From positions 1-64,000 of the forward strand of contig CAZACK010000006.1 in the NCBI GenBank assembly GCA_964483455.1: a stretch of DNA of 64,000 bases. Direction: 5' to 3'. Below are positions 40,371 through 49,651 of the stretch, piece after piece (within the stretch, counting starts at the first letter, position 1; each line of letters opens with the position of its first letter). The notes under the pieces were generated by a model, which was not told where the DNA came from, made no database searches, and saw only the letters and a list, made by a program, of their open reading frames with translations. The stretch comes from CAYZJD01 sp964483455 (GTDB lineage Bacteria > Acidobacteriota > Terriglobia > Bryobacterales > Bryobacteraceae). The position numbers were made by a program, and so were the translations under genes.

Positions 40371-42472
40371 TCAGCCTCCAATAGCTGGCAGGAACCGCCC
40401 GCACAGGCTTTTAACGCCGCGAGTTCCTGTGCGTGAATCAAACGCTGCGAGGTTCGAAGCGGTGAGGGATCCCCGTGCAGGCTCTCCAACTGGTTCGGAT
40501 CGGTCCCCAAGTCGTAGAACTCCAGGGAACCATCCGCGTACTCAACATAGAGCTGGTTCGGAACGAGCTGGTCCTCTGGCCCGGAACGGACGGCGGCATA
40601 GTCCGGAACCACAAAAATGCCTTGCTCTGGAATGGCCCAATGCTCGACAAGAAATCTCTTTCGAAATGACATGTTAGGCTCGCTCAACAAAGGAACCAGC
40701 GACTTGCCGTCCACGGGGAGGCCGGGGACCACGCCGGCAAGCTCGGCAATCGTTGGAGCCAGGTCAGTGTTCAACACGTATGCGTCTGTTACCCCGGCTT
40801 TCTTCACCCACAGTTGGCGCACATAGAGGGGAACTCGAATCGACTCCTCGTACGGAGCCTCTTTTTTGGCTAGCCGGTGCTGCCCGAGCAGATAGCCGTT
40901 GTCTGACGTGAAGAGGAACACGGTGCTCGACCATTCACCCTTCTTGTTGATGGCGTTCAGCACCTTTCCGACCATGTCATCCACCGAACGGATTGCTGCG
41001 ATCCGGTTCTGGTATTGGCGCGTCAGGTTAGCTACGTCAGCGTCAGTGAGCAAGGGGCGCGCCTGGACCCAGAGCGGTTTGTCCGTCACATCCAGCTCAT
41101 TGAAAGACGGTGGCTGGGGGAGAGGCAGCACTACCGACCCAAGGTGCCTCGGGGCTGGCCGGATATCCCACGCCCATGCGTCGCTGTATTCGTCCCAGAA
41201 TTCGGGCCCGGAGGGCACCTCGACATGTGGAGCGGTTGGCGCGATCAACAGGAAGAACGGCATGCTGTCGTATGCCTCGGCTTCATTGATGAACTGAACG
41301 GCACGGGAACCGATAACATCGGTCTGGTAGCTTGAACTGGCGCTTCCGTACTGCACCAAGACTCCGTTGTCGTTCATCACGTAGTCATACTGGTTTGCAT
41401 GACCTAAGTGCGTCTGCCAGTCGTCCCAGCCTGGAGGTACGTAGATCCTGTCGAGCTGGTCCACTACTTGGTCGTGGTTCATGTCTGTGGAGCCGTACCC
41501 GTTCAAGTATTTCCCGACTATCCCTGTTCGGTACCCCGAATCGTGAAGCCAGGTAGGCAGTGTCGGGAAGTCATTGAGAAGCGAGATGTCTGCCCGGTTT
41601 GTGGTTAGTCCGTGGTTGTGGGAGTACTGACCGGTAAGAAGAGTAGAGCGTGAGGGACAGCAAACCGAGTTGATGACATGGGAGTTGCTGAAGGTTACTC
41701 CATGGTCGATGATGTAACGTTTTAGGTTCGGCATCAGGCCTGCTTGCACCGCCTCGGTCAACGACCTCCCGTCCAGATCATCGAGTGTCACAACGACAAT
41801 GTTCGGCCGGGCGGGGCCAGCCCCGGCCGGTGTAACCTGTTGGGCTTGCACTGTTGGGACGGCAGCGGGTCCCGCGTTGACGCGCCTTCCTGTCTGCCCT
41901 AAACCAAGCGCGAAGGACGCCAGTACAATCGCTGCCAACAGGTTCGGCAGCAAGCCGGCGAGGGCCGGCTCGCGCGGCCCGCCGTACAGGTCTTGGAGAT
42001 ACATCCTTTGCCGGCGTCCTTCCAGCCTGGTATACAGCACCTTGTGCTCTCCGTTATCGATGACCCACTCGGCATAGTTGCCGGCGAACAAAGGCGAATT
42101 CCGAAGAATCGGGTCATAGGTGGACATGTGGTCGTCGATGAACAGGTCCAATCCGTCCGGAGAGACGAAGGCGCCGCTGGGGGGATCGATCTCAGATACC
42201 CAGGCGTTAGCGTCCCGGTATCGATCATGGAAGACGGCCATGTTGACTGCACTATTGACTTCAATGTCCACATAGGCGACGGATGGCGATCCGACCGGCA
42301 TGTCATCCACTTGGGACCGCGCCGCGCCGGCTGCCAGCACAAGTGCAAGCAACGAGGCGCTTGGTCTGCGAAGCCTAACCCTAACAATAGGAAGCTCGGA
42401 AGAAGTGATGTTTCGAAGGACGCCGGAGCGGCGAACTTGCGTCCTACAATCGTTCTGCCATGTCCTGTTCAT
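40367..42472 (-). CDS. Sulfatase with N-terminal membrane extension
   Basis: From ATG 42472 a 701-residue protein. The sulfatase domain (221-700) has ARPNIVVVTLDDLD (metal-binding Asp231/232), the complete signature CCPSRSTLLTG with formylglycine precursor Cys271, and FTSDNGYLLGQHRL. It hydrolyses sulfate esters, substrate unknown; an anaerobic or FGE-type maturase is not in the window. Residues 60-170 are an extra domain (SPSVAYVDIEVNSAVNMAVFHDRY...), followed by a membrane segment at 172-192 (GLLPNLLAAIVLASFALGLG). The N-terminus MNRTWQNDC resembles MNRTRPNDW of the downstream paralogue, which supports this start over the longer open frame. Confidence 0.85.
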   Translation of the reverse strand: MNRTWQNDCRTQVRRSGVLRNITSSELPIVRVRLRRPSASLLALVLAAGAARSQVDDMPVGSPSVAYVDIEVNSAVNMAVFHDRYRDANAWVSEIDPPSGAFVSPDGLDLFIDDHMSTYDPILRNSPLFAGNYAEWVIDNGEHKVLYTRLEGRRQRMYLQDLYGGPREPALAGLLPNLLAAIVLASFALGLGQTGRRVNAGPAAVPTVQAQQVTPAGAGPARPNIVVVTLDDLDGRSLTEAVQAGLMPNLKRYIIDHGVTFSNSHVINSVCCPSRSTLLTGQYSHNHGLTTNRADISLLNDFPTLPTWLHDSGYRTGIVGKYLNGYGSTDMNHDQVVDQLDRIYVPPGWDDWQTHLGHANQYDYVMNDNGVLVQYGSASSSYQTDVIGSRAVQFINEAEAYDSMPFFLLIAPTAPHVEVPSGPEFWDEYSDAWAWDIRPAPRHLGSVVLPLPQPPSFNELDVTDKPLWVQARPLLTDADVANLTRQYQNRIAAIRSVDDMVGKVLNAINKKGEWSSTVFLFTSDNGYLLGQHRLAKKEAPYEESIRVPLYVRQLWVKKAGVTDAYVLNTDLAPTIAELAGVVPGLPVDGKSLVPLLSEPNMSFRKRFLVEHWAIPEQGIFVVPDYAAVRSGPEDQLVPNQLYVEYADGSLEFYDLGTDPNQLESLHGDPSPLRTSQRLIHAQELAALKACAGGSCQLLEAE

Positions 42473-42598
42473 GATGACCTCCAGTAGCTGGTCGGGACCG
42501 CTTCGCACAGCCCTCAGTTCGGTAAGCCTCCGGGCAAGAATCGAACGATGCGCAGTCTGGCCTTCTTGCCTCCCCACCACCACTCTGTCGTGGTTCAC
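42473..42598 (-). pseudogene. 3' remnant of a third tandem sulfatase
   Basis: The frame directly upstream of the sulfatase start reads HRSILARRLTELRAV then RSGPDQLLEV before MNRT. This aligns with the end of the sulfatase at 40367 (QRLIHAQELAALKAC, then AGGSCQLLEAE, then MNRT). Nucleotides around CCTCCAGTAGCTGG also match CCTCCAATAGCTGG at the next junction. It is the tail of a deleted upstream copy whose stop has been lost, so the frame is open into the intact gene. Confidence 0.7.
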
Positions 42599-42840
42599 GC
42601 GAATAAAGCGGCACTTTCGCAGACCTGACCCTTCTTACGGCTGCCACCGCCGTTTTTGGCGGTCTCCCTCACCCGGATTAGCGAAGCACCCTAGGTGTGG
42701 TAACGACTAGAAAATCTCAAAAGGGCCCGCGGCGCAAGCGAACAGATGCGCCCGCGCATCTCTTCATGCCGGATGGCGGGTGTTCGGTCAACTCAATTGC
42801 CTGTAATCCGCAAGTCATTCGGTTATTTCCAGGCAATCTC

Positions 42841-42869
42841 TTGACACGGAAGGGGATATGCATTAAGAT
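42841..42869 (+). promoter_or_regulatory. Sigma-70-type promoter of the winged-helix/PD40 gene
   Basis: TTGACA (42841-42846), a 17-base spacer and TAAGAT (42864-42869) form a good consensus promoter; transcription would start near 42876, leaving a leader of about 40 bases before the ATG at 42917. The rest of the 42599-42916 gap shows no gene. Confidence 0.65.
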
Positions 42870-42916
42870 TAACCCGGCGCCAACATCTTTACCTCGGTCC
42901 TTCCGCAGTCACCGTT

Positions 42917-45076
42917 ATGAATCAGAGCCCGAAGGTCGGGAGCGGATTTCGGTTCGGCGTGTTCGAGTTGGATCTCGAAGCCGGGGAGTTGCGCAAGCAC
43001 GGCCTCAAGGTGGCCCTCCAGGATCAACCCTTTCGGTTGCTAGCCCTGCTGCTGGAGCGTCCAGGCGTGGTCGTGACCCGCGAGGAACTGAAACAGCACC
43101 TTTGGCCGGCAGACACCTTCGTGGAATTCGACCGTAGCCTCAATACGGCCATGGCCAAGCTGCGGGAGGCTCTCTCCGACTCAGCCGACAGGCCACGGTT
43201 TGTGGAGACAATTCCCAGGCGAGGCTATCGCTTCCTGGCGCCCGTGGTTGTTCTCAGCGCAGCCAACCTGCGAGAACCGCATCGCCCAACGGTTTCGGGA
43301 GTCAGGTTCTATGAGAACAGCGCGTTCTGGATCTGGACTCTTTCAGCGGCCCTTCTGGCAACCGCATGTCTTGCGGGGTGGCAATGGCTCCAAGCACGAC
43401 GCCCGGTTGTTCGGAATCTGCCGCTTCGTAAATTCACGCTTGTTCCCCAGGAAGCTGAGCCCGTCCGTGCGCTCGCAATCTCGCCCAGCGGAGAGCAGAT
43501 TGCGTACCTCACCGGTAGCCGCGCCGACAGCGGAAGTCATCGACTTTGGGTCTGGCGGCTGAGCGTGAGTGAGCCTCACGAGTTGGCCGCCTTGGCCGGA
43601 AGCTGGACTCCTTTTGGAGCGCCGCTGTTCTGGGGTCCCGGGGAGAAGTCTGTCGTGATTGCCTCGGCTGGGCAACTGAAGAAGGTACCCGTCGACGGAG
43701 GCCCTGTGACGACGCTCTGCGGGATTCCCGGCGGGCTGTTTTTCGGTGGCTTCCCGGCGGTGGACGGCGACGCCATTGTGTTCGCTGCCGGCCCGCCTAG
43801 CCGGCTGTACGAGATATCTGTTCAGGGAGGCAGCCCACGGCTGTTGGCTGAGCATCGGCAATCGACGGCGGACTTCTCCGCGCCTCAGGCCCTGCCCACC
43901 GCCGCGAGACCACGCCCGCTGCTTGTCTCCGCTGGCGCATTGGAGCAGGTCGTGCTCTATGACTCGACCAGCGGAAGGCGGCAGATTCTCGCAGCCGGGT
44001 TGCGGCCCGTCTATTCCCCCAGCGGCCACGTCGTGTTCGAGAAATCATCGATGAGAAGCGAGGTTTGGGCCATCCCCTTTTCCTTGCCAGAACTGCGGCC
44101 GACTGGCGACCCGTTCCCTGTGGCGGAGGATGCTCGGTTTCCCAGCGTGGCGCTGGACGGCACGCTGGTTTATCTTCATCCGGGCCACCCTGGCGGAAAG
44201 CAACTGGCTTGGCGAGATCGCCAAGGCAAGAAGCTCGGCTTCATCGGCCAGTCGCAAAAGGAAATTTGGTGTCCATCGCTCTCTCCCGACGGCCGGTTCA
44301 TCGGCGTCGAGGGCCACGAGGAGGCGACCGGAGAAGATCTGTGGATTCATAGTGTCGCCCAGCGCACGAAGACTCGGCTGACGCTCGATTCAACCAGGGA
44401 TTCGCGGGCGATCTGGTCGCCGGATGGAAAGGAAATCGCATTCTGGTCGCTCGAAAACGGAATTCCAGTCGTATTCCGCATCCCCGCGGACGGAAGCAGT
44501 GGCAGGAAGCCGGTAATGGTGGATGGCCGGCCGCTTCAGGGATTTCCCGACGCCTGGTCGCCGGATGGCAAGTATCTCATCTACGCACCCCCGTGGACAT
44601 GGACGTTGTGCCGGGTGGAGCGGAACCCGCAGGGCGATTGGGGGAACAGCACGTGCTGGCCGACTTCTTCTTGGGAGGTAGCAGCGAGCATCTCGCCGGA
44701 CGGCCGTTTTCTCGCTTATGTCTCGGGAGAGTCGGGGATGTCAGAGGTATATGTCCGGCCGCTCCTGGACGGTGGTGAGAAATGGCGCATCTCTACGAAC
44801 GGGGGCTCACAGCCACGCTGGAGCCGGGATGGGAAGGAACTCTTCTATGTGGAAGGCAACACGTTGCTTGCGGTAAGCGTCAGCACCAAGCCGCCGTTCT
44901 CGTTCGGCGCCGCCACCCGCCTATTCTCCGACCCTAACCTGGACTGGAACTATGGCCATCCGATCTATGACGTGTCCGCCGACGGCCGCCGCTTTGTCCT
45001 GACTGAACCCGTCGGCGAATCCCGGCAAGCGTCCATCCATGTCGTGCAGAACTGGTTTGCGGAGTTCAAGCGGTGA
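42917..45076 (+). CDS. CadC-like winged-helix/transmembrane/PD40 propeller regulator
   Basis: A 719-residue protein. Residues 10-108 are an OmpR-type winged helix (FGVFELDLEAGELRKHGLKVALQDQPFRLLALLLERPGVVVTREEL ... RFVETIPRRGYRFLAPV). One membrane segment lies at 137-158 (FWIWTLSAALLATACLAGWQWL). The rest is a TolB/PD40-type beta-propeller with blades such as SPDGRFIGVEGHE, SPDGKEIAFWS and SPDGRFLAYVSGESG. It resembles CadC-like one-component regulators in which the periplasmic part senses a ligand and the cytoplasmic helix binds DNA. This architecture is widespread in Acidobacteria. Targets unknown; the divergent sulfatase operon is a candidate. Confidence 0.9.
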   Translation: MNQSPKVGSGFRFGVFELDLEAGELRKHGLKVALQDQPFRLLALLLERPGVVVTREELKQHLWPADTFVEFDRSLNTAMAKLREALSDSADRPRFVETIPRRGYRFLAPVVVLSAANLREPHRPTVSGVRFYENSAFWIWTLSAALLATACLAGWQWLQARRPVVRNLPLRKFTLVPQEAEPVRALAISPSGEQIAYLTGSRADSGSHRLWVWRLSVSEPHELAALAGSWTPFGAPLFWGPGEKSVVIASAGQLKKVPVDGGPVTTLCGIPGGLFFGGFPAVDGDAIVFAAGPPSRLYEISVQGGSPRLLAEHRQSTADFSAPQALPTAARPRPLLVSAGALEQVVLYDSTSGRRQILAAGLRPVYSPSGHVVFEKSSMRSEVWAIPFSLPELRPTGDPFPVAEDARFPSVALDGTLVYLHPGHPGGKQLAWRDRQGKKLGFIGQSQKEIWCPSLSPDGRFIGVEGHEEATGEDLWIHSVAQRTKTRLTLDSTRDSRAIWSPDGKEIAFWSLENGIPVVFRIPADGSSGRKPVMVDGRPLQGFPDAWSPDGKYLIYAPPWTWTLCRVERNPQGDWGNSTCWPTSSWEVAASISPDGRFLAYVSGESGMSEVYVRPLLDGGEKWRISTNGGSQPRWSRDGKELFYVEGNTLLAVSVSTKPPFSFGAATRLFSDPNLDWNYGHPIYDVSADGRRFVLTEPVGESRQASIHVVQNWFAEFKR

Positions 45077-45207
45077 CAGGCGCGGCCTAGCCACAGCCTC
45101 GACGCTCCCTTTACCGAACGCGGCGATCGTCGGGGCCAAGGGACTGATTCCACGTGAACGCAGACGGGTGAACAATGCGTCTGACCCTTCTTCGCGGATA
45201 GTGGATC

Positions 45208-45948
45208 ATGCCCGAGACTCAGGCGCTCCATGTCGGCACCTCGGGATGGAACTACGGGGACTGGAAGGGGATCTTCTACCCGGAGAAATTGCGCAGCAAG
45301 GACTATCTGCGCTTCTACGCGGAGCGCTTCGCGACCACCGAGGTGAATTATTCCTTCTACCACCTGCCGAAGCCTTCCACCTACGAGAACTGGGCCGGCT
45401 TGACACCCGAGCGATTCGTTTTCGCGGTCAAGGCGAGCCGCCACATCACTCATGTCCGGCGGCTGCGGGATGTCGGGCTAGAGTGGCGTAGGTTCCTCGA
45501 CGGCGCGACGGTTTTGGGGCGGAAGCTTGGTCCGGTGCTGCTGCAATTTCCCCCGTCGATGCGAGCCGACGGGACTCTATTGCGGCAGTTCCTGGAACTG
45601 GAGCGGCCCGAAGCGGTGAAGCTGGCCTGTGAGTTCCGGCACGCAAGCTGGTTCGCTCCGGAGAACCTGGAGATCCTCCGCGAGCACCGGACGGCGCTGG
45701 TGGTCGCGCAATCGGAGCGATACCCGCAGGCGCCGGCGCTGCCCACCGCCCCCTTTCTGTATCTTCGCTTTCACGGCCCGCGACAACTGTTCGCCTCGAA
45801 ATACTCGGATCGGGAACTGGAGGAGTGGGCCGGAAAGATCCGCCAGTGGCTGGATGAGGGGAGCGCGGTATACGCGTACTTCAACAACGACGTTCATGGA
45901 TACGCCATCGAGAACGCGCAGACGCTGCTGGAGCTTGTCGGCCGGTAG
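45208..45948 (+). CDS. DUF72 (YecE-like) TIM-barrel protein
   Basis: A 246-residue protein beginning LHVGTSGWNYGDWKGIFYP, with FATTEVNYSFYHLP, FAVKASRHITHVRRL and CEFRHASWF, all DUF72 hallmarks. The fold is a TIM barrel; biochemical function unknown. The final segment has YAYFNNDVHGYAIENAQTL, the usual family end. The ATG is preceded by GGATAGTGGATC; no clear ribosome-binding site. Confidence 0.9.
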   Translation: MPETQALHVGTSGWNYGDWKGIFYPEKLRSKDYLRFYAERFATTEVNYSFYHLPKPSTYENWAGLTPERFVFAVKASRHITHVRRLRDVGLEWRRFLDGATVLGRKLGPVLLQFPPSMRADGTLLRQFLELERPEAVKLACEFRHASWFAPENLEILREHRTALVVAQSERYPQAPALPTAPFLYLRFHGPRQLFASKYSDRELEEWAGKIRQWLDEGSAVYAYFNNDVHGYAIENAQTLLELVGR

Positions 45949-45974
45949 ACGGCGGCGGTGCCACAGCCGCGTGC

Positions 45975-45980
45975 TATATT
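45975..45980 (+). promoter_or_regulatory. -10 hexamer upstream of the corrinoid-type cluster
   Basis: TATATT is placed so that transcription would begin near 45987, just before the GGAG ribosome-binding site and TTG start of the DUF1638 gene. The -35 region is poor. Confidence 0.35.
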
Positions 45981-46000
45981 CCAGAGACGGAGACCAAACG

Positions 46001-46720
46001 TTGCGCCTCAAGCTGATCGCCTGTGAAGTGCTCTACCGGGAGTTCTGTCACGTGATCGCCCGTTCGCGGAACCAGGTGGACGCGGAGTTTCTGCCGAAAG
46101 GACTGCACGACCGGGGCAGCCAGGCGATGCTGGCGGAGCTTCAGGGCGCCCTCGACCGGGTGGATCCCACCCGGTATGAGGCAGCGCTGTTCGGCTACGG
46201 CCTGTGCGGCAACGGGCTCGCCGGGCTTACCGCGCGGTCGATCCCGGTGGTGCTGCCGCGGGCTCACGACTGCATCACTTTGTTTCTTGGCAGCCGGGAG
46301 CGCTACATCGACTACTTCAATGCAAACCCCGGTGTCTATTACAAGACCACCGGCTGGATCGAGCGCGGCGCGGCCAAGAATAGCCTGGACCAGCAGATCA
46401 GTTTCGGCTATGAGGAGCTGGTGAACAAGTACGGCGAAGAGAACGCAAAGTATCTGTACGAGGAGCTGACCAAGCATTACCGGCAATTCACATTCATCGA
46501 GATGGGCGTCGAACCCGACGGCCGCTTCGAGAATCGCGCCCGGGCGGATGCCGACCAGCGCGGCTGGGCCTTCGAGAAGATCCAGGGCGACCTGGGCCTT
46601 TTCCAAAGGCTGGTGGACGGGCCCTGGGACGAGGCGGATTTCCTGGTGGCGCCGCCCGGCCGGCGCATCGCCGTTACTCACGGCGACGGGATCATCCGCG
46701 CGGAAGCGGCGGGGAACTGA
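46001..46720 (+). CDS. DUF1638 family protein
   Basis: A 239-residue protein that starts with TTG at 46001, eight bases after GGAG. LKLIACEVLYREFCHVIARS at the N-terminus, YGLCGNGLAGL, RAHDCITLFLGSRERY and GWIERGA are characteristic of DUF1638. Conserved cysteines at residues 7, 14 and those in YGLCGNG and HDCIT are candidate metal or corrinoid ligands. The family is uncharacterised; in my knowledge it is found near corrinoid methyltransferase genes in methanogens and anaerobes, which fits the context here. Confidence 0.82.
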   Translation: MRLKLIACEVLYREFCHVIARSRNQVDAEFLPKGLHDRGSQAMLAELQGALDRVDPTRYEAALFGYGLCGNGLAGLTARSIPVVLPRAHDCITLFLGSRERYIDYFNANPGVYYKTTGWIERGAAKNSLDQQISFGYEELVNKYGEENAKYLYEELTKHYRQFTFIEMGVEPDGRFENRARADADQRGWAFEKIQGDLGLFQRLVDGPWDEADFLVAPPGRRIAVTHGDGIIRAEAAGN

Positions 46721-46740
46721 CGGAGCCGCCCGGCGCGCGG

Positions 46741-46746
46741 TAGAAT
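46741..46746 (+). promoter_or_regulatory. -10-like hexamer before the radical SAM gene
   Basis: TAGAAT in the 64-bp gap after the DUF1638 gene would place a transcription start near 46753, about 32 bases before the ATG, allowing internal initiation in the cluster. Confidence 0.35.
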
Positions 46747-46784
46747 ACGATAACCAGTCCGAAACATCCGGGATATCGAGGACA

Positions 46785-48428
46785 ATGATCCAACACGCGA
46801 AGGGGCGACGCGCCCGTGTTCTGCTGACGTCGGTTTTCGGGCCGTTTGCCCAGGATGACGCGTTCGGCAGCCGCGCCATCAACCCCATGGAGCTGTACCA
46901 CAACCAGGTGACGAAGGCGCAGGGGGCCTTTTCGCTGCGAATGTTCCACCGCTCGTGGGGCATTCTGATGATCCAGCACAACATCAGCGCGCCCTCGACG
47001 GTGCTCGACTTCCCGACGCGGGAGATTTTCGCGCGCGAACTGGCCGAGCAACGCTACGACGTCGTCGGCATCTCGTCCATTATCGTGAACGTCGGCAAGG
47101 TCCGCGAGATGTGCCGCATGGTTCGAGAGATCTCGCCCCAATCCACGGTCGTCGTCGGCGGGCACGTGACGGCGATCCCGGGCATCGAGTCGATGATCGA
47201 CGCCGATCACATCGTCCGCGGCGAGGGCATCGCCTGGATGCGCAGCTACCTCGGCGAGGACCCGGAGGCTCCGATCAGCCATCCTCCCATCCTCTCGGGA
47301 TTCGGGTTGAGGGTCATGGGCATCCGGATGCCGCAGTCCCACGATACGGCGGCCACGATCATCCCGTCGGTCGGCTGTCCCATGGGGTGCAACTTCTGCA
47401 CCACGTCGGCCTTCTTCGGCGGCAAGGGCAAGCAACAGCATTTCTTCGAGACGGGCGACGAATTGTTCGAGGTGATGTGCGAAGCCGAGGCCGCTCTGCG
47501 AGCGAACTCGTTCTTCGTGATGGACGAAAACTTCCTGCTGCACCGCGGGCGCGCGATGCGCCTCCTGGAGCGGATGAAGGAGGGCAACAAGAGCTGGGCG
47601 CTGTACCTGTTCTCGTCGGCGAATGCGATCGCGAAGTATTCGATGCGCGAACTGGTCGAGCTCGGCGTATCCTGGCTGTGGCTCGGGCTGGAATCCCCCA
47701 ATTCCAGCTACTCCAAGCTCTCCGGGGTCAACACCCTGGAGCTGGCCCGCGAGCTTCGCAGCCACGGCATCAAGCTGTTGGGATCAACCATCGTGGGGCT
47801 CGAGCACCACAAGCCCGAGAACATCGGCTCGGAAATTGAGCATGCGATCGCTCACGGAACCGATTTCCATCAATTCATGCTCTACACCCCGGTGCCGGGG
47901 ACGCCGCTGTACGCCGAAATGCAGCAACAGGGCCGGATGCTCGGGGATGTGGACCTGGCCGATATCCACGGGCAATACAAGTTCAATTTCCGTCACGAGT
48001 CCATCTCGCGGGACGACTCGCGGCGATTCCTGGACTGGGCCTTCCGGCGGGACTTCGAGCACAACGGCCCGAGCCTCTACCGGATCTGCCGCACGACGCT
48101 GGAAGGCTGGAAGCGGTACAAGCTTTATCCGGACGAGAGAGTGCGGCGGCGATTCGAGTGGGAGGCGCGGAACCTGAAGTCGGCCTACGCGGCCGCGCTG
48201 TGGGCGATGGAGAAGAAGTTGCGCAAGACGAACGCCGCGATCAGCGACCGTATCCTGCTGCTGCGGCGGGAATTGGAGGCCGAGTTCGGCGCGGCGGCGA
48301 GGTACTTTGCTTCCTTGCTGGGGCCCGCGCTGCTGTGGACCAGCCGCCGCGAGGAGAAGCGCCTGGAAAAGGGCCGGACCTACGAGCCGCCGAATTTCGT
48401 CGAGCGGAGGAACTGGCAAGAGGCGTAG
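46785..48428 (+). CDS. B12-binding-type radical SAM protein
   Basis: A 547-residue protein. Residues 10-165 have the Rossmann-like B12-binding fold (YDVVGISSIIVNVGKVREMCRMVREISPQSTVVVGGHVTAIPG) but no DxHxxG motif, so cobalamin would be bound base-off without a His ligand, if at all. The radical SAM core begins VGCPMGCNFCTTS with Cys198, Cys202 and Cys205 for the 4Fe-4S cluster. The region 420-547 is a helical, charged C-terminal extension. Relatives methylate unactivated carbons or rearrange lipids; the substrate here is unknown. It follows DUF1638 by 64 bp. Confidence 0.9.
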   Translation: MIQHAKGRRARVLLTSVFGPFAQDDAFGSRAINPMELYHNQVTKAQGAFSLRMFHRSWGILMIQHNISAPSTVLDFPTREIFARELAEQRYDVVGISSIIVNVGKVREMCRMVREISPQSTVVVGGHVTAIPGIESMIDADHIVRGEGIAWMRSYLGEDPEAPISHPPILSGFGLRVMGIRMPQSHDTAATIIPSVGCPMGCNFCTTSAFFGGKGKQQHFFETGDELFEVMCEAEAALRANSFFVMDENFLLHRGRAMRLLERMKEGNKSWALYLFSSANAIAKYSMRELVELGVSWLWLGLESPNSSYSKLSGVNTLELARELRSHGIKLLGSTIVGLEHHKPENIGSEIEHAIAHGTDFHQFMLYTPVPGTPLYAEMQQQGRMLGDVDLADIHGQYKFNFRHESISRDDSRRFLDWAFRRDFEHNGPSLYRICRTTLEGWKRYKLYPDERVRRRFEWEARNLKSAYAAALWAMEKKLRKTNAAISDRILLLRRELEAEFGAAARYFASLLGPALLWTSRREEKRLEKGRTYEPPNFVERRNWQEA

Positions 48429-48429
48429 C

Positions 48430-48487
48430 CGCGGAGCGTCGCTCGGCGCAAGGCTAGCGGCAACAATGCCGGTGCGCCTTCGGCGGT
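48430..48487. repeat. Dispersed hairpin-plus-tail repeat, partial copy
   Basis: A CGCGGAGC, GTC, GCTCGGCG hairpin (one mismatch) directly after the radical SAM stop is followed, after CAAGGC and a shorter tail, by GGTGCGCCTTCGGCGGT (48471-48487). That 17-mer is identical to the tails at 10370-10386 and, inverted, 51201-51217. The remaining gap to 48625 shows nothing recognisable. Confidence 0.7.
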
Positions 48488-48625
48488 GGTTGTTTCTATT
48501 CACCGGCGGCCCCACGGATCATGTGTTGGCGGATCAAGAAAGGCCAAACTCGATGGCGCGGTATGTTTCTCCACGGGCCGGACCACGGGGCGAAGACAAC
48601 GCGCCAGGGGAGCCGTTGATTCGAC

Positions 48626-49651
48626 ATGAACGGGAAAGAACGAATCCTCGCGGTTTTGGCGGGCCGGGAGGCGGACAGCCTTCCGCTCATGCCCATCACC
48701 ATGATGTTCGCCGCCGACCGGATCGGCGCGAAGTACCGCGACTACGTCACCGACCACCGGGTGATGGTGGAAGCCCAAGTGCACACCGCCGCGAAGTTCG
48801 ACTTCGACTACGTGTCCGCCATTTCCGATCCCGCGCGCGAGGCGGCCGACCTCGGGGCGGCCATCGAGTGGTTCGACGATCAGCCGCCGGCCGTTGTCGA
48901 GCAGCAGGCGCTGCTGTCGGAGAAGTCCACCCTCGGCCAGCTTCGGTTCCCCGATCCTCTTGGCGGCGGGCGCATGCACGACCGGGTGAAGGGCGTGGCC
49001 TTGCTCCGCCAACGGACCGGCGGCGAGAAGGTGGTCGAGGGCTGGGTGGAAGGACCGTGCGCCATGGGGGCCGACCTGCGCGGCATCAACACGCTCATGC
49101 TTGACTTCGTGGACGATCCGGCGTTCGTCCGGGACCTGTTCGAATTCTGCGTCGAGATGGAACTCCGCTTCGCCCGCGCGCAGGTGGAGGCGGGCGCGGA
49201 CCTCATCGGGATCGGCGACGCGGCGGCGTCTCTGGTCGGCCCGGCCATCTACAACGAGTTCGTCTGGCCTTTCGAGCGGAAGCTGGTGGACGGCCTGCAC
49301 GGCATGGGCGCGCTGGTGAGGCTCCACATCTGCGGCAGCACCAGGCGGATCTTCGAGGGCATGGGCCGGCTCGGCGCGGAGATCGTCGATCTTGACTATC
49401 CCGCGCCGGTGGGCGAGGCCCGCCGCCAGATGGGCCCGCGCCAGGTCCTGCTCGGCAACATCGATCCGGTGAAGGCGCTTCGCAACGGCACTCCGGAATC
49501 CGTCACGGAGGCGGTCGCCGGGTGCCACCGCGAAGCGGGCGCGCGGTACATCGCCGGCGCGGGCTGCGAGGTCGTCCGCGACACGCCCGAGGAGAATGTC
49601 CGCGCCCTGGCGGCCTATGCCCGGTCGCAGAGTCCGCAGGCCGCCGCATGA
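48626..49651 (+). CDS. URO-D superfamily protein, MtaA/MtbA-like corrinoid methyltransferase type
   Basis: A 341-residue TIM-barrel protein starting MNGKERILAVLAGREADSLP, typical of the uroporphyrinogen-decarboxylase superfamily branch that moves methyl groups between corrinoid proteins and thiols or folates. The zinc site His-x-Cys...Cys is present: His234, Cys236 (LHICGS) and Cys314 (GAGCEV). Arginines required by true HemE are not in the expected N-terminal positions. It overlaps the activator gene by four bases (ATGA). Methyl donor and acceptor cannot be told from sequence. Confidence 0.88.
   Translation: MNGKERILAVLAGREADSLPLMPITMMFAADRIGAKYRDYVTDHRVMVEAQVHTAAKFDFDYVSAISDPAREAADLGAAIEWFDDQPPAVVEQQALLSEKSTLGQLRFPDPLGGGRMHDRVKGVALLRQRTGGEKVVEGWVEGPCAMGADLRGINTLMLDFVDDPAFVRDLFEFCVEMELRFARAQVEAGADLIGIGDAAASLVGPAIYNEFVWPFERKLVDGLHGMGALVRLHICGSTRRIFEGMGRLGAEIVDLDYPAPVGEARRQMGPRQVLLGNIDPVKALRNGTPESVTEAVAGCHREAGARYIAGAGCEVVRDTPEENVRALAAYARSQSPQAAA

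Noticed and set aside
45508..46000. Upstream extension of the DUF1638 frame
   Set aside because: It overlaps the DUF72 gene in another frame; the TTG at 46001 has a ribosome-binding site and starts the conserved N-terminus.
48429..48625. Cobalamin riboswitch upstream of the URO-D/activator genes
   Set aside because: No B12-box-like sequence was found here, nor in the short gap before the DUF1638 gene.
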